Part shown: piece after piece, positions 31,792 to 40,736 of the stretch
Layout of the letters: each line of letters opens with the position of its first letter
Numbering within the stretch: position 1 is the stretch's first letter
Origin: Nitrososphaerales archaeon
GTDB taxonomy: Archaea; Thermoproteota; Nitrososphaeria; Nitrososphaerales; CADDZS01
Direction: 5' to 3'
DNA length: 45,611 nucleotides
Assembly: GCA_030038075.1 (NCBI GenBank)
Contig: JASHPO010000005.1
Span: 1-45,611 of the forward strand
Translations under genes and position numbers: made by a program
The notes under the pieces: model-generated
Told to the model about the DNA's origin: nothing
What the model saw: only the letters and a program-made list of their open reading frames with translations
Databases searched by the model: none

Positions 31792-32775
31792 TTGGCAGCG
31801 GTAGCGATCTCTCACAGAAAGGACGCTGACGGAATATCAAGCGCCGCTCTCGTCCGTTACATGACAGGGGCAAAGGTCTTTTTGACCGACTATGGTGACA
31901 TGGTCGAGACGCTTTCTGCCGTGGGTCCGGCTAGCGAATATTACATCTCTGATCTGGGTTCGAATCAGAACACTTTCCAGGCGTTCGTGGAACAGCTGAG
32001 AAGACTTTCCGGCTACGGCAAGATTCACTATATCGACCATCATCCACTGAGCTCGAGTTTTGCTTCAATTTTACGAGATGCTGGCGTTGATGTAACGCAC
32101 TCTGTGAACGAATGTGCCTCTGTGCTGGTATACGAGAAGTATGAACAAAAGTTGAGAGATTCCCCTCAGATGAAGATTGTCGCGTGCTGTGGCGCAATAA
32201 CCGACTACATGGACGCAAGACCGCTTGCAAAAAAGCTGATCGCTTCATTCGACAGGCAGTTTCTGATGTATGAGGCAACGGTTCTTTCGTTCGCAATTTC
32301 CATTATCGGAAGATCTTCTGCTGACAGCAACGCAAAATTGATTCAACTGGTGGAAGAGCTTGCAAAGGGCGAGCTACCCCACGAAATCGATGGGGCATCC
32401 GAGTATGCACAGACTCACGCTGAGAGATCTGCGAAACTGATTCAACTCGCGCGCAAAAACGGAAAGAAAATGAAGAATTTTGCGTATTTTCTGACAAAAG
32501 AATCGGCGACGGGAAACGTTGCTAATTTTCTTATTGGTGCTTTTGATGTGCCCGTTGCGGCAGCGTTTCGGGAGGAGGAACTAGGGTATTATGAGATATC
32601 CCTTCGCTCTGTCGACGAATCAAAGCACGATCTCGGGAAAATCGTGGGTAAGATTGCGGTTGAACTGGACGCCTCTGGCGGAGGGCATCAGCACGCGAGC
32701 GGTGCAAGGATAAAGCGGGAACAATTGAACAAGTTCCTTGACATGTTAGACGGAGAGTTGTCGGAACCCGCATGA
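31792..32775 (+). CDS. DHH-family phosphoesterase
   Basis: A 327-residue DHH/DHHA1 protein. Motif I-like ISHRKDADGISSAAL (D-x-D), then the defining IDHHPLSSSF (DHH) and the C-terminal DHHA1 motif GGGHQHASGARIKREQL. Family members are nanoRNases, cyclic-dinucleotide phosphodiesterases or RecJ-like exonucleases. This protein has no extra OB or CBS domain, so the substrate is undetermined. It is 13 bp after mocA and 13 bp before the CPBP-like gene, an apparent operon. TTG start at 31792. Confidence 0.9.
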   Translation: MAAVAISHRKDADGISSAALVRYMTGAKVFLTDYGDMVETLSAVGPASEYYISDLGSNQNTFQAFVEQLRRLSGYGKIHYIDHHPLSSSFASILRDAGVDVTHSVNECASVLVYEKYEQKLRDSPQMKIVACCGAITDYMDARPLAKKLIASFDRQFLMYEATVLSFAISIIGRSSADSNAKLIQLVEELAKGELPHEIDGASEYAQTHAERSAKLIQLARKNGKKMKNFAYFLTKESATGNVANFLIGAFDVPVAAAFREEELGYYEISLRSVDESKHDLGKIVGKIAVELDASGGGHQHASGARIKREQLNKFLDMLDGELSEPA

Positions 32776-32788
32776 GAACTGTGTTTCA

Positions 32789-33421
32789 ATGCTGACCGTT
32801 CGAGCTTCAACAACGAAATACGAACAGATTGCGGGATTTTTGATAGTCTCGCTCACTATGATCGAGATGTTCACAATACCCAAGGCGTACTTCGTGGAAG
32901 GAAGCATTATCTCTACCTCATCAATGGTTTGCGTCACCTACCTTCTGCTCAAAGTTGACAAGCCGAAGTTTGTGCCGAAGGCTCGATTTCTGGTAATTGC
33001 AGTGTTAACGGCGATTCTGCTGTACCTGATTTTCTTTATTGGGAACCTCGGGGTCAAGGCGTTTCCTCTGTTCGGAATATCCACTGCTAGTGAGCAGAGC
33101 ATTTACGGGCTGTTTAACAAAGTGCCGTTGCCACTTCTCGTAGTTGTATTTGTTCTGGACGCTGTGGGCTTCGAATCCTACTTCCGTGGAAATGTCTTGG
33201 CTAAATTGTCTCAGAGAATGGGAATCGCCTCGGTGTTTGCCGCGGCGGCGCTTGACGCTGTGATCCACATTTCTACGCTGAATCCACTTTTTCCGCCGAC
33301 GACCTTCATCGCGGATTCCGTTTGGGGGCTGTACTACTACAAGACAAAGGATCTTTCATCTACAATCCTCTGCCACTTTGTGTGGGACATCATGATCTTC
33401 GTATTGATTCCCATCCGGTAG
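32789..33421 (+). CDS. CPBP-family intramembrane protease-like protein
   Basis: A 210-residue membrane protein with about six hydrophobic segments. It carries the CPBP (Abi/Rce1-like) motifs: FESYFRGN around residues 128-134 where the family reads EExxxR, so the first Glu is replaced by Phe but the second Glu and the Arg remain; ALDAVIHIS for FxxxH; and ILCHFVWDIM for HxxxD/N. CPBP proteins include CAAX proteases and proteins of unknown activity. Whether this variant is active is uncertain. It is the last gene of the moaA-mocA-DHH run. Confidence 0.82.
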   Translation: MLTVRASTTKYEQIAGFLIVSLTMIEMFTIPKAYFVEGSIISTSSMVCVTYLLLKVDKPKFVPKARFLVIAVLTAILLYLIFFIGNLGVKAFPLFGISTASEQSIYGLFNKVPLPLLVVVFVLDAVGFESYFRGNVLAKLSQRMGIASVFAAAALDAVIHISTLNPLFPPTTFIADSVWGLYYYKTKDLSSTILCHFVWDIMIFVLIPIR

Positions 33422-33519
33422 TTTCTGCGCAAGGCCTAATAACTGGAAGAGTTTCTGGATGCGCATGCACAGTCGCCATGATAATTTTCTGAGACTTGCA
33501 TTATTCAGAAGGTGAACGA

Positions 33520-33987
33520 ATGCAGAAAGTAGAATCAGCTCACGATTATGGAACAAATTGCAAAGATTGTGAGAGATACAAGTCACTTGGCGACGTGTGT
33601 GTGATTGAACACGGTAAAAAGTTCCTCTGGGAATATTGCAGAGACTTTGCTCCTCAAGTTGTTCTTCCGGAATACAAGGATCTCATGCGCACTGTAAAAC
33701 AGGAGCAAGCACTTGAAAGACAGAAGTCGAAGGAGAAGAAAGAACGGGAACGAAAGAAAAAATTGAAAGAGCGAATGGAAAAAATTGAGCTGAAGAGAAA
33801 GAAACGACGTGCTAGACTGCGAAAGAAAAAAAGGTTAGAGGCAAAGCGACAGGAGAGACAATCTGCAAAAAAAGTCAATGAAAACGATCTCCGCGCACAA
33901 GCAAATTCCAGGAAACGGCTGCTGCCAACTACTTCAGAAAGGAAAGTATCGCAGGAAGCTAATGTTTCAGAGAACCTCGCGTCATAG
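33520..33987 (+). CDS. Zn-binding head plus long charged coiled coil
   Basis: A 155-residue protein from ATG 33520, which follows a good AGGTGA ribosome site; a longer frame from 33496 lacks one. The first 50 residues hold CKDCERYKSLGDVCVIEHGK and EYCRDFAPQVV, a conserved four-Cys plus His pattern suited to zinc or iron. Residues 65-120 are nearly all Lys, Arg and Glu (KERERKKKLKERMEKIELKR), a highly charged helix. It converges on the PhoU-like gene with zero bp between the stops. Small proteins with this Cys arrangement are seen in Thaumarchaeota, but their role is unknown. Confidence 0.72.
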   Translation: MQKVESAHDYGTNCKDCERYKSLGDVCVIEHGKKFLWEYCRDFAPQVVLPEYKDLMRTVKQEQALERQKSKEKKERERKKKLKERMEKIELKRKKRRARLRKKKRLEAKRQERQSAKKVNENDLRAQANSRKRLLPTTSERKVSQEANVSENLAS

Positions 33988-34983
33988 CTACATCTCGAAG
34001 ACTCCGAGAACCGCGTCGTCGGCTAGTGCGACAGCATATCCTGCAAATGCCCTCAAATCCCTAATGATCAAGGAAAGCGAGAGCGCCGAGCGCTCATTCT
34101 GTTTCGAGATCAATGGATACACCGATTCGTAGAGCTTTCGAACCTGGACCATTCTGTCGACTAAAGAGCTTGCAGTTGCGAGATCCTTCTTCATCAAGGC
34201 CGCAAGAGACGAAGCTTGCATCTCAACTGAAATCTTTGTAAGTTTTTGAATTATCGAGACTATCTGGTCGTCGGGTTTATTCTCGATCTCGCCGACGTGC
34301 TGGGCAATCCTCATTGCATAATACGCCATCCGTCCGAGCTCCCTTATCGCAATTATTTTGATTATGACGTTTGAGATGTCCTGCAGTTTCATTTGCTGTC
34401 TGATGTTCTTGCTTTTTGCAGCTTGCAATGCGAGTCTCATCAGCAACCGATACACCTTGATGCTCTGCTCGCCTCTCTCGTAGGCGTCTTGGGCAAGTGA
34501 AAGATCGGCTACGGCAAGAGCTCTTATCGCGTCTTGGACTACAGCCTTTGAAGTTTCGGCAAACTTTTCCAGTAATTCGTTCAGCTGGAATTTTGAAGGA
34601 TCTATTAGATTCTGCAGGACGAGGCGGTTTGCAAAATCTTCTGCAATCTCGACACCGATAAGACCGTCAACAGCTTTTCTGACCCATCGCTTCTGGTCGG
34701 GATCGATTTTGGATTTAGAGACTATTTCTGTAATGTCATTGCCCTGGATGTATGAAGCAGTGATGCATAGCTCCAATATTTTTTGATCTTTGAAGTCTTC
34801 TATGTTTAGAGGCTTGCTCTGGGAAATCTGATTTGTTTTCGTGGGAGAAATAACGATGTCGTTTTCCTCTAATTCAACTTGTACGAGTTCTCCTTTGTGG
34901 AGCGTCAAGCCCTTTGCCCATTCCTTCGGAATTGTCACTATGAAAGTGCCAGCGGCGTTGGTCTGAAGCTTTCTCATTTCCAA
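33988..34983 (-). CDS. PhoU-domain regulator with N-terminal AbrB/SpoVT domain
   Basis: A 331-residue protein of the archaeal AbrB-PhoU type. The first 50 residues are a SpoVT/AbrB-type DNA-binding domain: MRKLQTNAAGTFIVTIPKEW, then LHKGELVQVELEENDIVISP. Two PhoU-like three-helix repeats follow, the first with LRALAVADLSLAQDAYERGE and the second with REL GRMAYYAMRIAQHVGEI-like and LMKKDLATASSLVDRMVQVR elements. Such proteins regulate phosphate uptake, but no pst genes are nearby. The start may be TTG 34983 or ATG 34977. The promoter lies in an AT-rich stretch shared with the divergent zinc-ribbon gene. Confidence 0.9.
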   Translation of the reverse strand: MEMRKLQTNAAGTFIVTIPKEWAKGLTLHKGELVQVELEENDIVISPTKTNQISQSKPLNIEDFKDQKILELCITASYIQGNDITEIVSKSKIDPDQKRWVRKAVDGLIGVEIAEDFANRLVLQNLIDPSKFQLNELLEKFAETSKAVVQDAIRALAVADLSLAQDAYERGEQSIKVYRLLMRLALQAAKSKNIRQQMKLQDISNVIIKIIAIRELGRMAYYAMRIAQHVGEIENKPDDQIVSIIQKLTKISVEMQASSLAALMKKDLATASSLVDRMVQVRKLYESVYPLISKQNERSALSLSLIIRDLRAFAGYAVALADDAVLGVFEM

Positions 34984-35124
34984 ATTTGGTGATGACCTAA
35001 GAAAATGTGCACAATAACGGTAATATATGTATTATACTTAAGTTACGCACTACGTTATTATGCGTGACCATCGCGTAATTATTCTCCATAGTGCTTTTAT
35101 TCATACGGCTTGTAGTGCTGAAGT
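34984..35124. promoter_or_regulatory. Divergent promoter region, PhoU-like / zinc-ribbon
   Basis: A run TAATATATGTATTATAC (35021-35037) supplies a TATA box for the minus-strand regulator. TTTTATTCAT (35095-35104) is centred about 26 bp before ATG 35125. Between them are TTACGC (35043-35048) facing GCGTAA (35073-35078), with ACGCA/TGCGT arms inside, a possible operator. Confidence 0.45.
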
Positions 35125-35292
35125 ATGATATCCAACCGCGAAAGCTATGTATTTGATACGGAATGCAAGTTCTGTGCACATGAAGCCGAAACGTTAGTGG
35201 CCCAGGTGAATACTAGGATTTGCTCCGAGTGCTATACTTGGATATCTAATTACGTGGGTCTGACTAATCTGGGCATTCGTGTCTCAGAGTAA
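35125..35292 (+). CDS. Small zinc-ribbon protein
   Basis: A 55-residue protein read from ATG 35125 to TAA 35292. C14/C17 (ECKFCAHEAE) and C33/C36 (RICSECYTWI) form a standard zinc ribbon, followed by NYVGLTNLGIRVSE. It is preceded by a well-placed TATA box and followed 41 bp later by isocitrate lyase in the same direction. Family unknown. The Cys pairs, promoter and distance support a real gene. Confidence 0.68.
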   Translation: MISNRESYVFDTECKFCAHEAETLVAQVNTRICSECYTWISNYVGLTNLGIRVSE

Positions 35293-35333
35293 GCGAACTT
35301 TCTTTGGATAATTTTTAGGATGGTTTAGGATAG

Positions 35334-36665
35334 ATGCTCTCACAGAATCAAGAAATTGAAGCAATAGAAAGAAAGTGGGACGGCGAGCGTTGGAAGGGTA
35401 TCGTGAGGCCCTACAGTGCAAGGGATGTTGAAGCTCTTCGCGCCTCGTTGAAAATCGAGTACACGCTTGCTAGGAATGGCGCTGAAAGGTTATGGAGAGA
35501 TCTTCAGGGAGACTCTTACATCGCGACTCTCGGGGCCCTGACCGGAAACCAAGCGGTTCAGATGGTTCAAGCGGGAATAAGGGCCATTTATTGCAGCGGT
35601 TGGCAAGTCGCAGCCGACGCGAATCTCTCGGGAAACACTTACCCAGACCAGAGTCTCTACCCATCGGACAGCGTACCTGCACTGGTCAGGAGAATAAACA
35701 GGGCTCTTGAACGCGCGGATCAAGTCCACAAGCACGAAGGAAAAAGTGAGATTGATTGGTATGCCCCGATAGTCGCCGACGGAGAGGCTGGATTCGGAGG
35801 ACCGCTAAACGTTTTCGAGCTGACAAAGCAGATGATCGAGTCGGGGGCCGCAGCAGTCCACTACGAAGATCAGCTCTCTTCGGAGAAAAAGTGCGGCCAC
35901 ATGGGCGGGAAGGTTTTGGTTCCCACCAGCCAATTCATTCGCAGTTTGATTTCAGCTAGGCTCGCCGCTGATGTACTTGACGTTCCAACGCTGATTATGG
36001 CGAGGACTGACGCAAATGGAGCTACGCTCATTACGAGCGACGCAGATACCAGAGATCACAAGTTCATCACAGGCGAAAAGACTTTGGACGGATTTTACAA
36101 AATCAAATCCGGGCTCGACACGGCGATAGCGAGGGCTTTAACATACGCTCCCTATGCCGACATGCTCTGGTGCGAAACTGCGACGGCAAATATTGAAGAA
36201 GCTAGAAGATTTGCCGATGCGATCCACAGAGAGTACCCGGACAAGATACTGGCCTACAACTGCTCGCCATCTTTCAACTGGGAGAAAAACCTCTCTCCCG
36301 AAGACATCAGAGTGTTCCAGAAGGAACTTGCTAGGATGGGATACAAGTTCCAGTTCGTTACGCTCGCGGGATTCCACACGTTGAACTTGGGCACATTTGA
36401 ACTCGCAAAAGAGTATGCAATGTCGGGTATGCCCGCCTATGTAAAAATCCAGAGACGTGAGTTTGCGAATGTGGAACAAGGATACGGCGGTGTGACACAC
36501 CAGCGATTCGTGGGAACTGCCTACTTTGACAAGATCACTGAGATCGTTTCGAGTGGATTGTCTTCAACGAGCGCTATGAAAGGCTCTACTGAAGAAGAGC
36601 AGTTCCTCGAAGAAAGTAAGCAGCTGGTTAAGCATCAGGACAAACGGGTTCTGTCATCGCCCTAA
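35334..36665 (+). CDS. aceA: Isocitrate lyase
   Basis: Isocitrate lyase of the glyoxylate bypass, cleaving isocitrate to glyoxylate and succinate. The active-site signature [18 protein letters not shown] is complete, with its catalytic Cys. The Mg/substrate region [20 protein letters not shown], the [19 protein letters not shown] strand and the C-terminal [16 protein letters not shown] match the family. 443 residues, close to bacterial and archaeal ICL. ATG 35334. No malate synthase gene is in the window. Its presence indicates growth on acetate, fatty acids or other two-carbon-yielding substrates. Confidence 0.96.
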   Translation: MLSQNQEIEAIERKWDGERWKGIVRPYSARDVEALRASLKIEYTLARNGAERLWRDLQGDSYIATLGALTGNQAVQMVQAGIRAIYCSGWQVAADANLSGNTYPDQSLYPSDSVPALVRRINRALERADQVHKHEGKSEIDWYAPIVADGEAGFGGPLNVFELTKQMIESGAAAVHYEDQLSSEKKCGHMGGKVLVPTSQFIRSLISARLAADVLDVPTLIMARTDANGATLITSDADTRDHKFITGEKTLDGFYKIKSGLDTAIARALTYAPYADMLWCETATANIEEARRFADAIHREYPDKILAYNCSPSFNWEKNLSPEDIRVFQKELARMGYKFQFVTLAGFHTLNLGTFELAKEYAMSGMPAYVKIQRREFANVEQGYGGVTHQRFVGTAYFDKITEIVSSGLSSTSAMKGSTEEEQFLEESKQLVKHQDKRVLSSP

Positions 36666-36739
36666 AACGCAAACTAGTCCTCCCGCCGAGCTATGCTTAA
36701 AGGGCAGGAAATTAGTCTTTTTGCAAACGGGCGAAACAA

Positions 36740-36994
36740 ATGCCGAAAGAGATCCACAATGCCGAACAGTTCCAAGATCTGATTCCCAAGGCAGTCCAGC
36801 TTCGTGTGGTTCGGAACGGAGATTCTGTAAAACTAAAGATTCGCACCCTCGATTATCTCTACACATTCAAGACGACGCAGGACGAAGCTGATGTGCTCAT
36901 AAAAGGCGCAAAGGATCTCGAAGTGGTAGAAATCAACCCCGAAAAGGAAAAAGAAGCTAAAGAAGAGACAGGCAAAGAAAAAGAGTCCGAATAA
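36740..36994 (+). CDS. rpl38e: Ribosomal protein eL38
   Basis: An 84-residue protein with the L38e pattern: MPKEIHNAEQFQDLIPKAV, LRVVRNGDSVKLKIRTLDYL, YTFKTTQDEADVLIKGAKDL and a short acidic Lys/Glu tail. In the family the central KxKxRTxxYLYT segment contacts rRNA; here it is KLKIRTLDYLYT. The protein is found in eukaryotes and in some TACK archaea. A TTAAAG element at 36694-36699 is a weak upstream promoter. Its stop abuts the stop of the minus-strand nuclease with no gap. Confidence 0.88.
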   Translation: MPKEIHNAEQFQDLIPKAVQLRVVRNGDSVKLKIRTLDYLYTFKTTQDEADVLIKGAKDLEVVEINPEKEKEAKEETGKEKESE

Positions 36995-38308
36995 TCATAC
37001 GGTTATCTTGTCGCCAATTTCGGGCGCGGATGCCTGAAAACCGAATCTTTCAGTTATCTCTTTAGCGAAGACATTGCACGAATCGCCGTCTCCGTGCGTT
37101 GTGTAAACCTTTGGCTTTCCCTTTACCTTCGCCAGCATTTCAAACAATTCAGTCCTGCCCGAGTGACCGGAAAAGTCAAACCGCCTAACCTCTGCCTTGA
37201 CCGGAACCGGTCTACCGTCGATGATGGTCAAGCCACGGTCTAGCAGAGTCCTGCCAGGAGTTCCTTGCGCCTGAAAAGCGACGATGGTTATTCCATTTTT
37301 TTCATTCTGGGAAAGCTCTTGATGATAAAAGACCGAAGCACCTCCCATAAGCATACCTGCCGGGGCGATTATCACGGAAGGAGTCTTGACGAGCCTTTTC
37401 CGTTGAGACCAATCTGACACGACTTCGATATTCTCGATTGTCTTTCTGAAAAGCTCCGGGTCGCGCATGAAGTCTTGATATCTGAACAGGACATCATTCG
37501 CCTTCAGCGCCATCCCGTCCATTGCGACATTATGCTTGAAATTTCTACTCCGCAAAACACAGGCGATCTCCTGAGCTCTTCCGACGGAAAATGCGGGAAC
37601 GAGCAGTACGCCGCGTCGTTCCACTACCTCGTTTGCAAATGCTACGAAATCGCTCTCAATCTTTTCTCGCGGTTCGTGATCGACGAGGGCGTAAGTGCTC
37701 TCTGTTATAACAGCGTCCAGTTCTCCGAAATCGGTGTCGGCGCCAGAAATGAGCTGACTGTCTCTCAAATTAACGTCACCAGTGTAAAGCAGTCTTCTTC
37801 CCCCGTGCTCGAGGATTATTGCTGTCCCGCCCGGCAGATGTCCTGAATTTGGAAATTTTACCACAAACTCGTCCGCCACTTGCCTTGATTCGCTAATCTC
37901 AACTCTTTCGGTGTTTTTTGCCATAGTAAGAAGATCGACGCGTTCGAATGGAAGGTAGAATCCCGAGAGTTTGATAAAATCTTCGATCAATAATGTGGAA
38001 AGTTCCAGGGTCAAGCCTGTGGTGAGGAGCTTCACGCCTTCGCGAAGAAAGTACAGCGGCACACCTCCCGAGTGATCCAGATGTGCGTGAGTGAGTAACA
38101 GTGAGTGCACTTCTCTGGGTTTCACGTGCATAGGGAACGAAGGTTCCCTAGATGTCTGCGCCCCGTAATCAAGTAGAATGTTGTTCTTATTGCCCTTCAC
38201 GAAGAGGGCGGACTTACCAACTTCCCGCGCTCCGCCTAGAAATGTTATTTCCAATTTTTTTATGACACTCTTTTTGTTCGAGAAAGCAAACGATAATGCA
38301 AGACCCAA
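36995..38308 (-). CDS. Beta-CASP metallo-beta-lactamase nuclease
   Basis: A 437-residue RNA-processing nuclease of the CPSF73/RNase J superfamily. It has the MBL metal motif LLLTHAHLDHSGGVP, PNSGHLPGGTAII (His), LLYTGDVNLRD (Asp), and the beta-CASP motifs ESTYAL and FDFSGHSGRTELFE, with THGD near the C-terminus. There are no N-terminal KH domains, so it resembles the shorter archaeal aCPSF2/RNase J-like proteins rather than aCPSF1. The first 17 residues before LEITFLGGAREVGKSALFV may not be translated; an internal start is possible. Cellular substrates are likely mRNA or rRNA precursors. Confidence 0.9.
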   Translation of the reverse strand: MGLALSFAFSNKKSVIKKLEITFLGGAREVGKSALFVKGNKNNILLDYGAQTSREPSFPMHVKPREVHSLLLTHAHLDHSGGVPLYFLREGVKLLTTGLTLELSTLLIEDFIKLSGFYLPFERVDLLTMAKNTERVEISESRQVADEFVVKFPNSGHLPGGTAIILEHGGRRLLYTGDVNLRDSQLISGADTDFGELDAVITESTYALVDHEPREKIESDFVAFANEVVERRGVLLVPAFSVGRAQEIACVLRSRNFKHNVAMDGMALKANDVLFRYQDFMRDPELFRKTIENIEVVSDWSQRKRLVKTPSVIIAPAGMLMGGASVFYHQELSQNEKNGITIVAFQAQGTPGRTLLDRGLTIIDGRPVPVKAEVRRFDFSGHSGRTELFEMLAKVKGKPKVYTTHGDGDSCNVFAKEITERFGFQASAPEIGDKITV

Positions 38309-38406
38309 AGGGCCAGCTACCAGTGCCTTAACGTAATTCCAATTTAGCTTCGCTACATAACCTTAAATCCGTTACTGTCGAGTTTTTGGTTCTGCGCGCA
38401 TTTTAG

Positions 38407-38418
38407 GCAAATATTTGC
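38407..38418. promoter_or_regulatory. 12-bp palindrome in the PAC2 promoter
   Basis: GCAAATATTTGC, perfectly palindromic, centred about 21 bp before TTG 38434 and overlapping the likely TATA position; TTTTAGG just upstream is another candidate box. Confidence 0.4.
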
Positions 38419-38433
38419 AGGGAAGTTGACTAG

Positions 38434-39132
38434 TTGGAATTTCAGGTGATTCCAAGGAGTGCCAAGTTTGAGAACACCGTTTTGATAACTGGCTTTCACG
38501 GAATAGGTTATGCCGGTTACTGGACAGTAAAATACCTGATTCAAAAACTGGAGGCGAAGAGAATTGCATTCGTAGATTCAGATTCGGTCTCGCCTGTGGC
38601 TTCCACATACAAGGGAAGACTGGTCACCCCTTATGAATTTTATCGAGCCGACGACATTACCTTCTTCAAGGTCGAGGTTCCTCCTTACAGGGGCGCGGAA
38701 ATCGAGTTCTTTAGGAATTTTTCAAAATGGGTCACCGAATCCAAGTTCAAAGATGTTGTCTTGATCGGCGGGCTGGATGCGAACCTCAGAACAGACAACT
38801 CGGATTTTAGGATAGTTCACACAAGCACATACTCGCCGAACGAACACCTCAAGAGCGCAAAGATTCTCGAAGAAGAACAAATCATTGTCGGACCGGTCGC
38901 CATAATGATGAATTATTTTGAATCACACGACTACCCCGCCTATGCAATTTTAGCTTATTCTAGCACGGAGAGAGTTGATCCAAGAGCTGCTGTTGCGTCT
39001 ATCGAGATACTGTCAAAGTGTTACGGGTTCAAAGTGGATGTCGAGCCGTTGATGAAAGGAGTTCAAGAAGCCGAGACGGAACTATCAAAGCAGGAAAGGA
39101 AGTTCGGCAAGTCCGAATCCATTTACACTTAA
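38434..39132 (+). CDS. PAC2-family protein (proteasome assembly chaperone-like)
   Basis: A 232-residue protein of the PAC2 (PF09754-type) family. Matching segments are TVLITGFHGIGYAGYWTVKY near the N-terminus ('l.GFp..G..G'), FKVEVPPYRGAEIEFF, DVVLIGGLDANL and VVGPVAIM-type (IIVGPVAIMMNYFESHDYPA), with DPRAAVASIEIL at the end. In eukaryotes the family aids proteasome assembly; archaeal homologues are usually assigned the same role without proof. TTG 38434 start. It converges with tgtA, overlapping by 4 bp. Confidence 0.9.
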   Translation: MEFQVIPRSAKFENTVLITGFHGIGYAGYWTVKYLIQKLEAKRIAFVDSDSVSPVASTYKGRLVTPYEFYRADDITFFKVEVPPYRGAEIEFFRNFSKWVTESKFKDVVLIGGLDANLRTDNSDFRIVHTSTYSPNEHLKSAKILEEEQIIVGPVAIMMNYFESHDYPAYAILAYSSTERVDPRAAVASIEILSKCYGFKVDVEPLMKGVQEAETELSKQERKFGKSESIYT

Positions 39133-40676
39133 GCCAATTTCTTCTTCAGAGATTTGTACGTCTTCGAGACGAACAGCTTCGACTTTGTTCTTCTGGAAAC
39201 GAGCTTGGTTTCTTCAACCAACCAATCTGAATAGGGATCTCCCTTCTTCGCAAGTAAATCTATCCTTTCCCAATTTTTCGCGTTCAAAATGAAATCTCTT
39301 TCTCGATTGTGATTGATTATCGAAGTTATCTGCGAAGCTGGAAAAACGTCGGATATTTCGGACGGCGTGATTCCGAAAATAGGTGAAGCGTAGGCTATCA
39401 TGGTGGTTTCTGCGTCTACCATCTTCAAGAGCTCCGTGAAGATATCCGATGTCAGAAATGGCTTTGCTTTGGGCTCGGGCACTACAATCAAATGATCTTT
39501 CTTCGAAAGGTTCACGTTTCGAATCTTGGCGAAGTGCCTCCTGATTTCGGGCCTTGCTGTATCAGTCTCGTCAATTATGAAAATTCCTCTATCTTTCAGG
39601 TCAGGAGTACCGATTTCAATCAATGACATATCCGAAGACACGGCAAGTTTGAACGCTTTGAAAGCCAGTGGATGATTGCTGCATTTTGACCTAGCGTACT
39701 CCCACAACCTTCCCTCCCAGATGGACTGTTTTGTCTCTTCTATGAGCTCTTTTAGGACATAGAGGTTGTGCGTCGCAATTTTTAGGACGCGCTCATCGGG
39801 CTTTGAAGTTTTCAATTCCCGGGCGTTCGTACCCGAACATATTGGGCACGAACATGGAAGATACTCGAGCTGCTCAAGCCGAATCGTGCCCGAAGGAGAG
39901 ATGTATCTGTCGTTTCTCGCGTACAACATGTATGAGGCCGAATCAAACATATCACATCCAAGAGCAACGGCCAGAGGTATGATCAGGGGGTGACCTGCTC
40001 CAAATAGATGAAACGGCAGCTGCAGAGGCAAATTGCTTTTGCTCGCCTTGATCATTTCTACCAGCAATGAAAAGTCGTATTCCTCCATTACCTCTACCGG
40101 AGATCCAAGTGCATAGCATCCGAAATCGAGCTTTGACGATTCCCTCGCGCTCTTGGCTACAAGATCTGTGTACCTGCCTCCTTGAATCGGCAATGTCCAG
40201 ATCATGTCCTGCCTAACCAGAGAAGGCAGGGTTTCTTTCGCAGCATCCAACGTCTTGCGAACCGTTTCAATCGCAAATTTCTTGGTGACCTCAAGCCCGG
40301 TCGGCTTGTCCAAGATGATAGCTATGTCGCTGCCAATTTTCTCCTGAAAAGCTGCCATAGTGAGCGGGTCAGTTTCCACCGACCCGAACTCCAACACTTG
40401 GTAACCACCGGAATCTGTCATTATCGTTCCGTCGAAGCCTATGATCCTGTGAATTCCTTCGATTGCCCTTTCGTTGAGCCTCTTGAAGGTCGTGTAGGCG
40501 TTTGTCATCACCGCTTCGTATCCCATCCGCCTGATTTCTGTGCAGGGGACTAGTTGGCGGGCGGGATGTATTACAGGCAAAAGGGCTGGCGTTTCGAACT
40601 TTGACGTTTTTGTCTCGAGTACTCCGATCCGCCCGGCAAGATCTGTTGCCTTGAGCTCGAACGAGCCTACGTTCAA
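39129..40676 (-). CDS. tgtA: Archaeosine tRNA-ribosyltransferase
   Basis: TgtA, which swaps guanine-15 of tRNA for preQ0, the first step to archaeosine. TIMTDSGGYQVLEFG holds a catalytic Asp, IILDKPTGLEVTKKFA and LPIQGGRYTDLVAKSA match substrate strands, and the zinc site is CSCPICSG with a following His (ATHNLY). The protein is 515 residues, somewhat shorter than the 580-residue enzymes of Thermococcales, and its end (VSKTYKSLKKKLA) shows no PUA domain, suggesting PUA is absent or separate. It is transcribed downstream of the Lsm gene, 60 bp away. TTG start 40676. Confidence 0.94.
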   Translation of the reverse strand: MNVGSFELKATDLAGRIGVLETKTSKFETPALLPVIHPARQLVPCTEIRRMGYEAVMTNAYTTFKRLNERAIEGIHRIIGFDGTIMTDSGGYQVLEFGSVETDPLTMAAFQEKIGSDIAIILDKPTGLEVTKKFAIETVRKTLDAAKETLPSLVRQDMIWTLPIQGGRYTDLVAKSARESSKLDFGCYALGSPVEVMEEYDFSLLVEMIKASKSNLPLQLPFHLFGAGHPLIIPLAVALGCDMFDSASYMLYARNDRYISPSGTIRLEQLEYLPCSCPICSGTNARELKTSKPDERVLKIATHNLYVLKELIEETKQSIWEGRLWEYARSKCSNHPLAFKAFKLAVSSDMSLIEIGTPDLKDRGIFIIDETDTARPEIRRHFAKIRNVNLSKKDHLIVVPEPKAKPFLTSDIFTELLKMVDAETTMIAYASPIFGITPSEISDVFPASQITSIINHNRERDFILNAKNWERIDLLAKKGDPYSDWLVEETKLVSRRTKSKLFVSKTYKSLKKKLA

Positions 40677-40736
40677 AAGTGCACGTTACCACGCGAATCT
40701 TACAGTTGACCTAAATACGACGCGATATTTGCTTCG

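Noticed and set aside
33784-33870. Low-complexity AG-rich run as a repeat
   Set aside because: It is the coding sequence of a Lys/Arg/Glu coiled coil in an intact gene.
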